A stretch of 64,000 nt of DNA from Microtetraspora niveoalba (GTDB lineage: Bacteria > Actinomycetota > Actinomycetes > Streptosporangiales > Streptosporangiaceae), in contig NZ_BBYM01000038.1 of the NCBI RefSeq assembly GCF_001570405.1, positions 16,914 to 80,913 on the forward strand, given 5' to 3'. The notes below the pieces were generated by a model. The model saw only the letters and a list, made by a program, of their open reading frames with translations, was not told where the DNA came from and did not search any database. The position numbers and the translations under genes were made by a program. Of this stretch, positions 31,244-40,708 are shown piece by piece (within the stretch, counting starts at the first letter, position 1; each line of letters opens with the position of its first letter).

Positions 31244-32278
31244 TCAGTCGGCGAGCTCCCTGACCCTCTCGATGAGCCGGACACGCTCCCCGTGCGTACG
31301 GCCGAGCGGGGTGACGTTGACGGTGCCGACGCCGGACTCCCTCATCACCTGGAGACGCTCGCGGACGAAGCCCTCCGGGCCGATCAGGGACATCGACGCC
31401 AGGAGCTCCTCCGGGACGAGGGCGGCGGCCTCGTCCTTCCTGCCCTCCAGGTAGAGGTCCTGGATCCGCTCGGCCTCCTTCTCGTAGCCGTAGCGGCGGG
31501 CCAGGTCGTTGTAGAAGTTCTTGCCCTTGGCGCCCATGCCGCCGATGTAGAGGGCGGCCGTGGGGCGGCCGAGCTCCAGCAGGTGCGCCACGTCGTCGCC
31601 GATCGCCAGGGGCGCCTGGGCGATGACGTCCAGCTCGCCGAGCGCCGGGTCCCGCTTCGCCCTGCCCGCCGCGAGGGACGCGCCCCACACGTCGGCGGCC
31701 TTCTCCGGCATGTAGAACATCGGCTCCCAGCCCTCGGCCAGCTCGGCGGCCAGCTCGACGTTCTTCGGGCCGATGGCGGCGAGCACGATCGGGATTCGGT
31801 CGCGCACCGGGTGGTTGATCAGCTTCAGCGGCTTGCCCAGGCCCGTGCCCCCCTCCAACGGCAACGTGTAGTGCTTCCCGGCGTACTCAAGACGCTCGCG
31901 CCGCCATACCTTGCGGCAGATCTCGATGATCTCGCGGGTGCGGCCGAGCGGCGCGGTGTACGGCACGCCGTGGAAACCCTCGATCACCTGGGGGCCGGAC
32001 GCGCCCAGGCCCAGCGTGAACCGGCCGTCGGAGACGTGGTCCATCCCGGCGGCCGTCATCGCCAGCAGCGCCGGAGTGCGGGAGTAGATCGGCAGGATGC
32101 CGGAGGCGATCCGCAGCCGCTCGGTCCGCGCCGCGATGTAGCCCATCTGGCTGACCGCGTCGAAGCTGTACGCCTCGGCGACGAAGACGACGTCCAGCCC
32201 GGCCTTCTCGTAGTCGGCCAGCTCGGCCACGGTCTCCTTGAACCCGCCCGAGTAGTTGAGGGCCATACCGATGCGCAT
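31244..32278 (-). CDS. LLM class F420-dependent oxidoreductase
   Basis: A 344-residue TIM-barrel enzyme of the luciferase-like monooxygenase superfamily, in the F420-using branch. It begins MRIGMALNYSGGFKETVAEL and has LDVVFVAEAYSFDAVSQMGY, LGLGASGPQVIEGFHGVPY and LAAIGPKNVELAAELAEGW. Two ATG codons are adjacent; the second, at 32278, is better spaced from AAAGGA. It lies 73 bp after the MFS gene on the same strand and is probably cotranscribed, under the TetR operator at 33556. The substrate is unknown; it may act in the catabolic island. Confidence 0.88.
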   Translation of the reverse strand: MRIGMALNYSGGFKETVAELADYEKAGLDVVFVAEAYSFDAVSQMGYIAARTERLRIASGILPIYSRTPALLAMTAAGMDHVSDGRFTLGLGASGPQVIEGFHGVPYTAPLGRTREIIEICRKVWRRERLEYAGKHYTLPLEGGTGLGKPLKLINHPVRDRIPIVLAAIGPKNVELAAELAEGWEPMFYMPEKAADVWGASLAAGRAKRDPALGELDVIAQAPLAIGDDVAHLLELGRPTAALYIGGMGAKGKNFYNDLARRYGYEKEAERIQDLYLEGRKDEAAALVPEELLASMSLIGPEGFVRERLQVMRESGVGTVNVTPLGRTHGERVRLIERVRELAD

Positions 32279-32351
32279 CATGCGGTCCTTTCGATCCATG
32301 GGTTCGGCCGGCCGGCGCTCGACCGGCCGACGAGCTGTCGGGGGCGGTCGC

Positions 32352-33527
32352 TCAGCCGGTCACCGGCTGCCGTTCCGGCCCCGGCCCGGAGGTTTCGCGT
32401 ACGGCGCCGGTCCGGCGGGCGACCACGACCAGCGGCAGCACCACGGCGCAGCTCGCCGCGACGAGCACGGAGGACAGACCGCCGATCCCTCCGGCGGAGA
32501 GGATCCCCGTGCCGGCGACCGGCCCCAGGGCGGTGCCGAAACCGAACGCGGCGTTGGCGAGCACCGCCCACCGGCCGCCCGCGTCCAGCGTCGCCGCGAT
32601 GGCGATCATGTAGGTGAGCGCTCCCTGGTAGGTGAGGTTCCACAGGAGCTGGCCCGTGGTGTAGACGGCGGGGACCCCGCCCGCCGCGATCATCACCTTG
32701 GAGGCCACGCCCAGGAGCAGGAAGGCGGCCAGCGGCACCGTGCGGCCGTACCGGTCGCCGATCACGGCGACGATCCCGCCGCCGATCAGGCCGGCGAAGA
32801 GCGACCCGGAGAGGATCAGGTTGACGATCCCCTCGTCCATGCCCAGCTCGTCCACGCCGATGGTCCCGGTCACCGCCCACAGGGCGTACTCGCAGGCGCC
32901 CCAGACGCAGATCCCCGCGACCAGGACGAGGCCGGGGCCGCGCGCGGGCAGCGGGCCCGCGGGGCCGCCCGTCTGCACCGGCGCCTCCGGGAGGCCGCGC
33001 ATGAACGGGACGGACGCGGCGCAGACCACGGCGATCGACCCGACGGTGACCGCCAGCCCGCCGCCGAAGAGCGGGAGCGCCATGTAGATGCCGGAGCCGA
33101 TCACCGTGCTGGCGATGAGGCCGACGCCGGTGGCCCGGTCCGGGTTGGCCATGGCCGCGATGGCGGCGCTGGCCAGCGACAGGACGGCCCCGCCGCCGAC
33201 GCCGCCGAGCATGATCCCGGCGATGGCGAGCGCGGGTACGGGCACGAGCGTGGCGGTCAGGAACCCGGCGACCATCGCCGCGAGGCTGACGACGGCGAGC
33301 CGCGCCCGGCCGGGGCGGGCCGCGCGTCCGGTGATCAGCACGCCGGTGACGGCGGACGCGAGCAGCGCCCCCGTGCCGACCCATCCCGCCCCCGCGATGC
33401 CCAGGCCGAGACCGGAGCCGAGGGTGTCGATCAGCGTCGGGAGCATGGTGGGGACCATGTAGGCGGCGGTGAGGGCCATGGAGATGGCGGCCAGCGCGAA
33501 CGCCGGCGACCGTGGGGGGTTGGTCAC
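32352..33527 (-). CDS. MFS transporter
   Basis: A 391-residue major facilitator with 12 likely membrane helices. Motif A-like loops are ITGRAARPGRARLAVV after helix 2 and IGDRYGRTVPLAAF in the second half. GTG at 33527 has GGAGGAG 7 bp upstream. It starts 29 bp from a CTATC-N4-GATAG operator and is divergent from the TetR gene. With the catabolic operon under the same operator type, it probably imports the substrate or exports a product. Direction and substrate cannot be told. Confidence 0.88.
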   Translation of the reverse strand: MTNPPRSPAFALAAISMALTAAYMVPTMLPTLIDTLGSGLGLGIAGAGWVGTGALLASAVTGVLITGRAARPGRARLAVVSLAAMVAGFLTATLVPVPALAIAGIMLGGVGGGAVLSLASAAIAAMANPDRATGVGLIASTVIGSGIYMALPLFGGGLAVTVGSIAVVCAASVPFMRGLPEAPVQTGGPAGPLPARGPGLVLVAGICVWGACEYALWAVTGTIGVDELGMDEGIVNLILSGSLFAGLIGGGIVAVIGDRYGRTVPLAAFLLLGVASKVMIAAGGVPAVYTTGQLLWNLTYQGALTYMIAIAATLDAGGRWAVLANAAFGFGTALGPVAGTGILSAGGIGGLSSVLVAASCAVVLPLVVVARRTGAVRETSGPGPERQPVTG

Positions 33528-33555
33528 GCCGGAACTCCTCCGGTTAGTCCGATGA

Positions 33556-33569
33556 CTATCGAGTGATAG
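33556..33569. promoter_or_regulatory. operator CTATCGAGTGATAG upstream of the MFS gene
   Basis: Inverted repeat CTATC-N4-GATAG in the tetR/MFS intergenic region. Three more copies or near copies lie at 33624, 40648 and 40709, all in promoters of this island. Confidence 0.75.
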
Positions 33570-33623
33570 CCGAACCTAAGGCGTGGTCCTCGTCCGCGTC
33601 CAGACCTGAAAGGGGGCGATTTA

Positions 33624-33637
33624 CTATCGGGTGATAT
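33624..33637. promoter_or_regulatory. operator CTATCGGGTGATAT upstream of tetR
   Basis: One-mismatch copy of the CTATC-N4-GATAG element, ending 13 bp before the tetR start codon. This position suits autorepression. Confidence 0.7.
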
Positions 33638-33650
33638 CCTCGGCGCCCAT

Positions 33651-34352
33651 ATGAGCGCGAAGCCGACCACCGGGAGCCGCCCGGATTTCCGCCAGCTCAG
33701 GGCGCTGCCGCGGGAACGCTGGCCCCGCCGCGAGCAGATCCTCTTCGAGGCGGCGAGCCAGTTCGCGCAGCGCGGCTACCACGGCACCTCGACCAGGGAC
33801 ATCGCCGACGCGCTCGGCATCCGCCAGCCGTCGCTGTACAACCACTACCCCTCCAAGCTCGCCATCCTGGAAGACCTGTGCGCCTACGACATCGGCGTAC
33901 CGGGGGAGCGGGCCCGCTGGATCTCGCGTGTGGACGCACCCGCGTCCGCCCGGCTGTACGCCGCCGTCCGGCTCGACGTCGAGTACTGCCTGGAGGCGCC
34001 GATCGACATGCGCGGCCTGCCCGACGACCTGATCGGCGAGCCCGGCCTGGAGACGTGGAACAGGAAGCTCCGCGCCTGGTACGCAACGGTGCGCGCGATC
34101 GTCCGCGAGGGCGTCGAGGCGGGCGAGCTCGCCCCCATCGACCCCGAGTTCGCCCGGCAGGCGATCTGGGGAGTCGAGTGGGAGGTCATCCGGGTCTCCC
34201 ACGGTGGACGCCGCCGCCGGGCCGGGACCAGACCCGACGACGTCGCCTCGTTCGTACTGCGGGGCCTGCTGGCCGACCCGAGCCGCGTCGGCGAGGCCCG
34301 GGAGGCCGCCGCCGGGGTGATCGCCGCCTACCGCGCCGCCCACCCCGGCTGA
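33651..34352 (+). CDS. TetR/AcrR family regulator of the catabolic island
   Basis: A 233-residue repressor. The HTH reads RREQILFEAASQFAQRGYHG, TSTRDIADALGIRQPSLYNH and YPSKLAILEDLC, the classic TetR N-terminus; the remaining helices bind an unknown ligand. ATG at 33651 lacks a strong ribosome binding site and follows an operator half-copy closely. The same operator fronts the MFS-LLM unit and the aminotransferase operon, so this is the likely local regulator of all three. It converges with the acyl-CoA synthetase gene. Confidence 0.9.
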   Translation: MSAKPTTGSRPDFRQLRALPRERWPRREQILFEAASQFAQRGYHGTSTRDIADALGIRQPSLYNHYPSKLAILEDLCAYDIGVPGERARWISRVDAPASARLYAAVRLDVEYCLEAPIDMRGLPDDLIGEPGLETWNRKLRAWYATVRAIVREGVEAGELAPIDPEFARQAIWGVEWEVIRVSHGGRRRRAGTRPDDVASFVLRGLLADPSRVGEAREAAAGVIAAYRAAHPG

Positions 34353-34386
34353 CCTCCACCCGGCCCGTCCACGCCGGCGCCGCCCG

Positions 34387-36651
34387 CTATTCAGGCCGTT
34401 CGCCCGGCCGGTCCCGTGAGGTGATCAGGGCGTCGACCGCGAGCACGCCGCCGGTCCCGACGCGGACCGGGTTGATCTCGATCTCGGCGACGTCCGGACG
34501 CTCGGCCAGCAGGCGGGAGACCGTGACGACCAGTTCGGCCAGGGGCTCGACCGCCAGCGGAGGGCGGCCCCGCCAGCCGGCCAGCAGCGGATGGCAGCGC
34601 AGGGAACGCAGCATGTCCAGCGCCGTCTCGGTCGTCACGGGGGCCAGCTCGGTCACCGTGTCCCGCCACAGCTCGACCTCGGTGCCGCCGAACCCCACCA
34701 CGACCACGGGCCCGAAGGCGGGGTCCCTGCGGCCGCCGACGAGGATCTCCACGACGTGCTCGCGCGTGTCCATCTCCTCGACGACGTACCGGCCCGGCCC
34801 GAGCCTGCCCGCCATCTCCTCATGGGCGCGGCGGAGCGCCTCGGCGTCCGGAATCCCGACCACCACGCCGCCCGCCTCGCTCTTGTGCTCCAGCCAGTCG
34901 GCCTTCAGCACGTACGGCGCCCGCAGCCCGTCCGCGCCGCCGAGCGTGGCCACCGCCCTGTCGCGATCTGTGTGGCCGCGTGGCCGGGCGTCGGTGCACG
35001 CGCCGCCCATGCGGCCGTCGTCCGCGTCGCCGTTCGGGTCGGAGTCGATGAGCCGTCCCGGCGGGAAGGGCGCCCCGTAGGCGGCCAGCAGCTCCCGTGC
35101 CGCCCAGTAGCCCCGCCCGGGAGCCCCTCCGCCGCCGCCCGCCTCCACCCGTTCAGGAGGGAGGCCCGGCGCGGCGGGTGTGCCACGCGGGGCGCCCAGG
35201 GCGGCCGCCTGTGCGAGAGCCCATGCGGCGCCGTCCACCCGGGGGTAGACGGGCACCCTCTCCTCGCGCAGCGCGGCCAGCGCCTCGGTACCCCGGCCCA
35301 TGGTGTCGACGTGGACCGCGATCCGCCGCGCGACGGCGGCGATCCGCCCGGCGACCTCGACCTCCGGCCCGTCGAGCGCGGGGTTGTCCCCGCCCCAGGC
35401 GCCGAAGTAGCCGGTCAGCAGGACCGCGTCCACCTGACCGCTCTCCGCTATCGCCTCGATGACCTGGGCGTAGCACGTCAGATCCCGTTCGCCGGCACCG
35501 GCCAGATCCACCGGATTGGCCGTGGCCGCGGCCGGTGTCAGCAACCCGGCGAGATGCTCGGCCAGTCCTTCGGAGAAGGGGACCACGCGCAGCCCCTCCG
35601 CCTCGGCCACGTCGGCCCCGAGCGCGCCCTGGCCGCCGCCGTCGGAGACGACCGCGACCCGGCGCCCGCGTGGCGGGGCGGGAGCGGCCAACGCCTGGGC
35701 GAGGTCGACGAGCCGCCCGGGGGAGGCGACCCTGATCGCGCCGCCCGCCCGGCAGGCGGCGTCCACGACCTCGGCGGCCGAGGTCAGCGAGCCGGTGTGG
35801 GACCGGGCCGCGACACGGGACGCCTCGCTGCCGCCGACGGTGAGCACGATCACCGGTTTGCCGGCCGTGCGGAGGGCCGAGAACGTCTCCACCAGGGCGC
35901 GGCCGTCGCCGAAGTCCTCGGCGTACAGGGCGACGACCCGGGTGCGGGTGTGCCCGGCCAGGTCGGCGAGCGCCTCGGCCGCCGTCACGTCGGCCTGGTT
36001 GCCGAGGGAGACGAACCGGGAGACGCCGAGCCCCGCCTCGGCCGCGAGCGTGCCCAGGGCCAGCCCGAGCTGCCCGCTTTGCGACACGATCGCCAGGCCG
36101 CCGGGGCTGAACGCTCCCCAGGCCAGCTCCAGCTCGGTGACCGCGTCGTACAGGCCCAGGCAGTTCGGGCCGAGCAGCCGGGCCCCCGCGGCCGCGATCC
36201 GCCCCGCGAGCCTGCGCTCGGTGCCCTCCCCGAGCGCCTGGTCCAGCCCGGCGGTGATCCCGACGAATCCCCGCGCGCCGAGGTCGAGCGCCTCGTCCAC
36301 GACCTCCGGCACCGCATGGGGAGGAACGCACAGCGCGACCAGTTCGGGCGGCCGCGGCAGGTCGCGCAACGAGGGCAGGCAGGGCACGCCCTCGACGACC
36401 GCCCCCGGCCGGCCGACCAGGTGGACGTCGCGCCGGTGGGCGCCCGCGAGTGCGCCGCGGGCCAGCCAGTACCCCCATTTGGCCCGGTCGGCCGACGCCC
36501 CGACCACCGCCACCGAACGCGGGTCCCGGAAGACCTCCATCCCGCTCGTCTCCCGTACGCCTGAGGATCGAGCAGATCCGGCAAAGCCGGAGAGATCGAC
36601 GAAACCGGCGGAGCCGGACAAACCGTTAGCCCCGGGGGGTGCGTTCACCAT
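34387..36651 (-). CDS. acyl-CoA synthetase, NDP-forming type (ADP-forming acetate-CoA ligase family)
   Basis: A 754-residue enzyme with alpha and beta parts fused. After a low-complexity Gly/Ser-rich start, the CoA-binding domain has MEVFRDPRSVAVVGASADRA. The ligase-like domain has ARLLGPNCLGLYDAV and IVSQSGQLGLALGTLAAEAG, with the phosphorylated His expected near ARSHTGSLTSAAEVVD. The ATP-grasp part has APYVLKADWLEHKSEAGGVV, VVVGFGGTEVELWRDTV and EIEINPVRV. It would convert a carboxylic acid to its CoA thioester. ATG at 36651 with GAGGGGG starts 7 bp after the acyl-CoA dehydrogenase stop, so it is the last gene of the operon. Confidence 0.88.
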   Translation of the reverse strand: MVNAPPGANGLSGSAGFVDLSGFAGSARSSGVRETSGMEVFRDPRSVAVVGASADRAKWGYWLARGALAGAHRRDVHLVGRPGAVVEGVPCLPSLRDLPRPPELVALCVPPHAVPEVVDEALDLGARGFVGITAGLDQALGEGTERRLAGRIAAAGARLLGPNCLGLYDAVTELELAWGAFSPGGLAIVSQSGQLGLALGTLAAEAGLGVSRFVSLGNQADVTAAEALADLAGHTRTRVVALYAEDFGDGRALVETFSALRTAGKPVIVLTVGGSEASRVAARSHTGSLTSAAEVVDAACRAGGAIRVASPGRLVDLAQALAAPAPPRGRRVAVVSDGGGQGALGADVAEAEGLRVVPFSEGLAEHLAGLLTPAAATANPVDLAGAGERDLTCYAQVIEAIAESGQVDAVLLTGYFGAWGGDNPALDGPEVEVAGRIAAVARRIAVHVDTMGRGTEALAALREERVPVYPRVDGAAWALAQAAALGAPRGTPAAPGLPPERVEAGGGGGAPGRGYWAARELLAAYGAPFPPGRLIDSDPNGDADDGRMGGACTDARPRGHTDRDRAVATLGGADGLRAPYVLKADWLEHKSEAGGVVVGIPDAEALRRAHEEMAGRLGPGRYVVEEMDTREHVVEILVGGRRDPAFGPVVVVGFGGTEVELWRDTVTELAPVTTETALDMLRSLRCHPLLAGWRGRPPLAVEPLAELVVTVSRLLAERPDVAEIEINPVRVGTGGVLAVDALITSRDRPGERPE

Positions 36652-36658
36652 GTCCCCC

Positions 36659-37822
36659 TCAGCTCCGGGCAAGCGAACGCGAGATGATCAGGCGCTGGAT
36701 GTCGGAGGTGCCCTCCTCGATCTCCTCCAGCTTCGCGTCGCGCATCCACTTCTCCACCAGGTATTCGCGCGAGTAGCCCCACCCGCCGTGGGTCTGCACC
36801 GCCGCCCAGGTGCACCACATGGCGTGCTCCGACGCGGTGAGCTTGGCGATGGCCGACTCCTCGGTGACCCTCTCGCCGGCGTCGAACAGCCGGGCCGCCC
36901 GCATGGTCACCAGGTGGGAGACGTCCACCCGCGCGGCCATGTCCGCGAGCCGGAAGGCGACCGCCTGATGCTCGATGATCTTCACGCCGAACTGCTCGCG
37001 CTCGCGTGCGTACGCCAGGGTGGCGTCCAATGCGGCACGGGCCAGCCCCGTGCAGGCCGCGCCGATCAGGATCCGGGAGGCGTCGAAGGTCCGCATCAGC
37101 CCGTGGAAGCCCTGCCCCTCCTCGCCCAGCCGGTTCGCCACCGGAACCCGGACGTCCTGCAGGAACAGTTCCGCGCAGGCGATGCCGCGCTGCCCCATCT
37201 TCGGCATAGGGTTGCCGATCGTCAGGCCCGGAGTGTCCCTCGGGACCACGAACGCGGTGATCCCCCGCGACCGGGTGCCGGGCGCCACCGTCGCGAAGAT
37301 CACGAAGAGGTCGGCGAACGGCCCGTTGGAGATCCACGCCTTCTGGCCGTTGAGCACGTAGGAGTCACCGTCCCGTGCGGCACGCGTGGTCAGCGCGGCC
37401 GCGTCCGACCCCACCCCGGGCTCGGTCACCGCGAGCGCCGTCAGCGGCGGCACGCCCGAGCAGAGCGGGCTCAGGAAGCGCCGCCTCTGCTCCTCGGTGC
37501 CGAGTTCGAGTACGGGGGCCGCGAAGAAGCCCGCCGACGTCACCAGGTTGCCGATCGACACGTCGCCGTGGCACAGCTCCTCCTGCACCAGGCACTGGGT
37601 GACCAGATCGCCGACCCCGCCGCCGCCGTACTCCTCCGGGACCATGAACGATGTCAGGCCGACGGCGGCGGCCTTCTCCCACACCTCGCGGGGCAGCACG
37701 TGGTCGGCCTCGTCCACCTCGCGTGCCCGCGGCCTGATCTCCGCGGCGGCGAACTCGCGCGCCAGCCGGACGAAGTCGGCCTGCTCCTCGGTCATCTCCA
37801 GGGCTCCGCGCACCTCGCGCAT
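36659..37822 (-). CDS. acyl-CoA dehydrogenase
   Basis: A 387-residue FAD flavoenzyme that forms a 2,3-enoyl-CoA. It contains TALAVTEPGVGSDAAALTTR (signature 1), LNGQKAWISNGPFADLFVIF, REREQFGVKIIEHQAVAFRL and the C-terminal QTHGGWGYSREYLVEKWMRD with EEGTSDIQRLIISRSLA. The catalytic Glu is expected in the last stretch (EEIEEGTSDIQ). Start ATG at 37822 has AGGGG upstream; an ATG at 37795 (MTEEQADF) would also suit. It is third of four genes in the operon. Confidence 0.92.
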   Translation of the reverse strand: MREVRGALEMTEEQADFVRLAREFAAAEIRPRAREVDEADHVLPREVWEKAAAVGLTSFMVPEEYGGGGVGDLVTQCLVQEELCHGDVSIGNLVTSAGFFAAPVLELGTEEQRRRFLSPLCSGVPPLTALAVTEPGVGSDAAALTTRAARDGDSYVLNGQKAWISNGPFADLFVIFATVAPGTRSRGITAFVVPRDTPGLTIGNPMPKMGQRGIACAELFLQDVRVPVANRLGEEGQGFHGLMRTFDASRILIGAACTGLARAALDATLAYAREREQFGVKIIEHQAVAFRLADMAARVDVSHLVTMRAARLFDAGERVTEESAIAKLTASEHAMWCTWAAVQTHGGWGYSREYLVEKWMRDAKLEEIEEGTSDIQRLIISRSLARS

Positions 37823-37836
37823 GGCCTCGTCCCCTC

Positions 37837-39231
37837 TCACCAGCGGATCGTCACGTGTTTGGGCTCGGCGTAGTGGTCCAGCGCGTACGCCGACATGTCC
37901 TTGCCGTAGCCGGACTGGCCGAAGCCGCCGTGCGGCAGCTCGGAGGCGGCGGTCATGTGGTCGTTCACCCAGACCGCTCCGTAGCGCAGCTCGGCCGCGG
38001 CGCGCATCGCCCGCCCGGTGTCGGCCGTCCACACGCTGGCCGCCAGTCCGTACGACACATCGGCGGCCATCGCCAGGGCCTCCTCGTCCGACCCGGCCCG
38101 TTGCACGACGAGCACCGGACCGAAGACCTCCTCCTGGACGATGGGATCCCGCTGGTCCACGCCGGTGAGGACCGTGGGCAGGTGGAACGCGCCCGGACCG
38201 TCGGGGGCCGTCCCCCCGGCCAGGACACGGGCCCCCGACCCCAGGGCCGCGTGTACGTAGCCGCCGACCCGGTCACGGTGCGCGCGCGTGATCAGCGGAC
38301 CCATCTCGGTGGCCGGGTCGGCGGGAGAGCCGACTCGCAGCGAGCGCGCGGTGTCGGCCAGCGCCTCGGCCACCTCGTCGAAGCGCCCGCCGACGACGAT
38401 CACCCGGGTGGCCGCCGTGCAGTCCTGGCCCGAGTTGGCGAAGGCGGCCACCCGCAGGCTCGCGGCAAGCCTCTCCACATCGGCGTCGGGGAAGACCACG
38501 ACCGGGGCCTTGCCTCCGAGCTCCAGGTGGAGCCGTTTCACCGTGGGGGCGGCGGCCGCCGCGACGGCCCGGCCGGTGGCGGTCGAGCCGGTGACCGAGA
38601 CCATGTCCACCCAAGGGTGCGCGGACAGGAAGGCGCCGGCCTCCCGGCCGCCGGTGACGACGGTGAACACGCCCTCGGGCAGCGCCTTCGCCGCGAGCTC
38701 GGCCAGGCGCAGCGTGGTCAGCGGCGTCTGGCGCGAGGGCTTGAGCACCACCGTGCAGCCGGCGGCGATCGCCGGGGCCATCTTCCAGATCGCCATCATC
38801 AGCGGGTAGTTCCACGGCGCGATGCCCGCGACGACGCCGACCGGCTCGCGGCGGATCATCGACGTGGCGTCCGGCAGGTACTCCGCGGCGGCCCGGCCCT
38901 CGGGGGCCCGCGCCACCCCTGCCAGGAAGCGGAGGTTGTCGACGCAGTACGCGATCTCGTCGGGCGCGCCCGCGATGGGCTTGCCGACGTTACGCGACTC
39001 CAGCTCGGCGAGCGTGGCCGCGTCGGCCTCCACCAGGTCGGCGAGGGCGTGCAGAGCGGCCGAACGCTCGGCCGGGGTGGTCCGCCGCCATCCCTCGAAC
39101 GCGGCGCGGGCGCCGGCCACCGCCGCCTCCAGCTCGGCGGGCGTGGCCTGCGGAACCTCGGCGATCCGTTCCCCGGTCGCGGGGTCCACGACCGGGTCGA
39201 GGACCGGTCCCGCTCCCGTCCCGCCGCTCAT
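37837..39231 (-). CDS. aldehyde dehydrogenase (aminobutyraldehyde/betaine aldehyde dehydrogenase-like)
   Basis: A 464-residue NAD(P)-linked aldehyde dehydrogenase. It shows GIAPWNYPLMMAIWKMAPAI, VLKPSRQTPLTTL, VSVTGSTATGRAV, the catalytic Glu in LELGGKAP and catalytic Cys in FANSGQDCTAATR, then EEVFGPVLVV. It would oxidise the aldehyde made by the aminotransferase encoded just upstream. The ATG overlaps that gene's stop by 4 bp and the 3' end is 14 bp from the acyl-CoA dehydrogenase start. The exact aldehyde is unknown. Confidence 0.92.
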   Translation of the reverse strand: MSGGTGAGPVLDPVVDPATGERIAEVPQATPAELEAAVAGARAAFEGWRRTTPAERSAALHALADLVEADAATLAELESRNVGKPIAGAPDEIAYCVDNLRFLAGVARAPEGRAAAEYLPDATSMIRREPVGVVAGIAPWNYPLMMAIWKMAPAIAAGCTVVLKPSRQTPLTTLRLAELAAKALPEGVFTVVTGGREAGAFLSAHPWVDMVSVTGSTATGRAVAAAAAPTVKRLHLELGGKAPVVVFPDADVERLAASLRVAAFANSGQDCTAATRVIVVGGRFDEVAEALADTARSLRVGSPADPATEMGPLITRAHRDRVGGYVHAALGSGARVLAGGTAPDGPGAFHLPTVLTGVDQRDPIVQEEVFGPVLVVQRAGSDEEALAMAADVSYGLAASVWTADTGRAMRAAAELRYGAVWVNDHMTAASELPHGGFGQSGYGKDMSAYALDHYAEPKHVTIRW

Positions 39232-40628
39232 CGGGCCCCACCGCGTACGGCACGGCAGAGGGACTCGAAGTTGCCCACGAACCTGCGGGCGTCCTCCATG
39301 GTGTGCTGCACCGAGAGGGTGAACTGCTCGGTCTTGCCCCACGGAGGCAGGAAGATTCCGCCGTTGACCTGGTAGAGCCAGTGGGCGTGACCCCACTGGT
39401 CGGCGTACTTGAGGAAGTCGCGGTAGTTGCGCAGCTGATCGGTGAATATCACCGAGCCCTTGGCGCCGGCGGAGGCGACGTAGCCCGGAATGTCGTAGCG
39501 GGCCATCAGCTCGGTGACGCCGTCGGCCATGTGGGCGCGCATCGCGTCGAGGTGGGCGTACGCGTCCGGGGTGAGGACCTCGGTCAGCATGGCGCGCACC
39601 GCGGCCATGGTCAGGGGGTTGCCGTTGAACGTGCCCACCTGCTGGTAGATGTTGTCGGCGATCAGCTCCATCAGCTCGGCGGTGGCGCCGATCGCCCCGC
39701 ACGGCACGCCGCCTCCCATGGCCTTGGCCAGGCAGACGATGTCGGGCAGGACGCCGTACAGCTCGGTGGCGCCGCCCGGAGCGACGGCGAGGCCGGTCTT
39801 GACCTCGTCGTAGGTGAGGTACGCCCCGTGGGCGTGCAGCAGCTCCTTCAGCGCGGCGTGATAGCCGGGCTCCGCCGTGATCATGCCGATGTTCATCATG
39901 ATCGGCTCGATGATCATGCCGGCGATCTCCCCGGGGTGGGCCTCGAGCACCCGGCGGACCGCCTCCAGGTCGCCGAACGGCACCACGATCGTGAGGTCGA
40001 CCACCTCGCTCGGATAGGCGGGCCCGAACGCCACCGAACGCGGCGCGTCGTCCGGCCCGATGTCGCCCTCGGCCGAATAGGTGGAGACCTGAACCGAGTC
40101 GTGGTGGCCGTGGTAGGACCCCTCCACCTTGATGATCTTCTTGCGGCCGGTCGCCACGCGCATCAGGTGGACCGCGTCCATCGTCGCCTCGGTGCCGGAG
40201 TTGCCGAACCGCCACACCGGCAGGCCGAACCGCTCGCGCAGCAGCCGGGAGACGACGATGAGGTCCTCGGTCGGCTGGCCGAAGTGGGTGCCCAGGCGAG
40301 CTCGGCGGGCGACCGCCTCCACGATCGCGGGGTGGCCGTGACCGGCCAGGCCGACGCCGAAACCGCCGTGCATGTCGACGTAGTCGTTGCCGTCCGCGTC
40401 GCGGATCATCTGGCCCCTGCCGTACTCGATCCAGATGGCGCCGGGCACGCTGTCCTGCCAGGAGGAGGCGACGCCTCCGGCCAGGGTCTCGCGCGCGGTC
40501 TCGCGCAGCTCGAACGAGCGGGTCATCCGTGAGACGAGGAGCTTCTCCTGCTGGGCGATCAGCGTGTCGAGCGTTTCGAGGTCGCCCGTTTCGAGGTCGC
40601 GCGCGTGCGGCGCCGAGGTGTCCGTCAT
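39228..40628 (-). CDS. class III pyridoxal-phosphate aminotransferase
   Basis: A 466-residue aminotransferase of the glutamate-1-semialdehyde/omega-transaminase group. It has RDADGNDYVDMHGGFGVGLA, FGNSGTEATMDAVHLMRVAT, KVEGSYHGHHDS, the Asp in LTYDEVKTGL that pairs with the cofactor, and the Schiff-base Lys in CLAKAMGGGVP. It would move an amino group from an amine or omega-amino acid to a keto acid, leaving an aldehyde. ATG at 40628 has GGGAG upstream. It is the first gene of the operon and sits behind two CTATC-N4-GATAG operators. Confidence 0.9.
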   Translation of the reverse strand: MTDTSAPHARDLETGDLETLDTLIAQQEKLLVSRMTRSFELRETARETLAGGVASSWQDSVPGAIWIEYGRGQMIRDADGNDYVDMHGGFGVGLAGHGHPAIVEAVARRARLGTHFGQPTEDLIVVSRLLRERFGLPVWRFGNSGTEATMDAVHLMRVATGRKKIIKVEGSYHGHHDSVQVSTYSAEGDIGPDDAPRSVAFGPAYPSEVVDLTIVVPFGDLEAVRRVLEAHPGEIAGMIIEPIMMNIGMITAEPGYHAALKELLHAHGAYLTYDEVKTGLAVAPGGATELYGVLPDIVCLAKAMGGGVPCGAIGATAELMELIADNIYQQVGTFNGNPLTMAAVRAMLTEVLTPDAYAHLDAMRAHMADGVTELMARYDIPGYVASAGAKGSVIFTDQLRNYRDFLKYADQWGHAHWLYQVNGGIFLPPWGKTEQFTLSVQHTMEDARRFVGNFESLCRAVRGGAR

Positions 40629-40647
40629 GGTTCTCCCTCTCCGGAAA

Positions 40648-40661
40648 CTATCGATTGATAG
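40648..40661. promoter_or_regulatory. operator CTATCGATTGATAG upstream of the aminotransferase operon
   Basis: A perfect CTATC-N4-GATAG element 20 bp from the aminotransferase start codon, in promoter/leader position. Confidence 0.75.
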
Positions 40662-40708
40662 CTTGTCGGACGCCGTGCGCGGCTGGCAAGGGTGAACGCG
40701 GAAATCCG

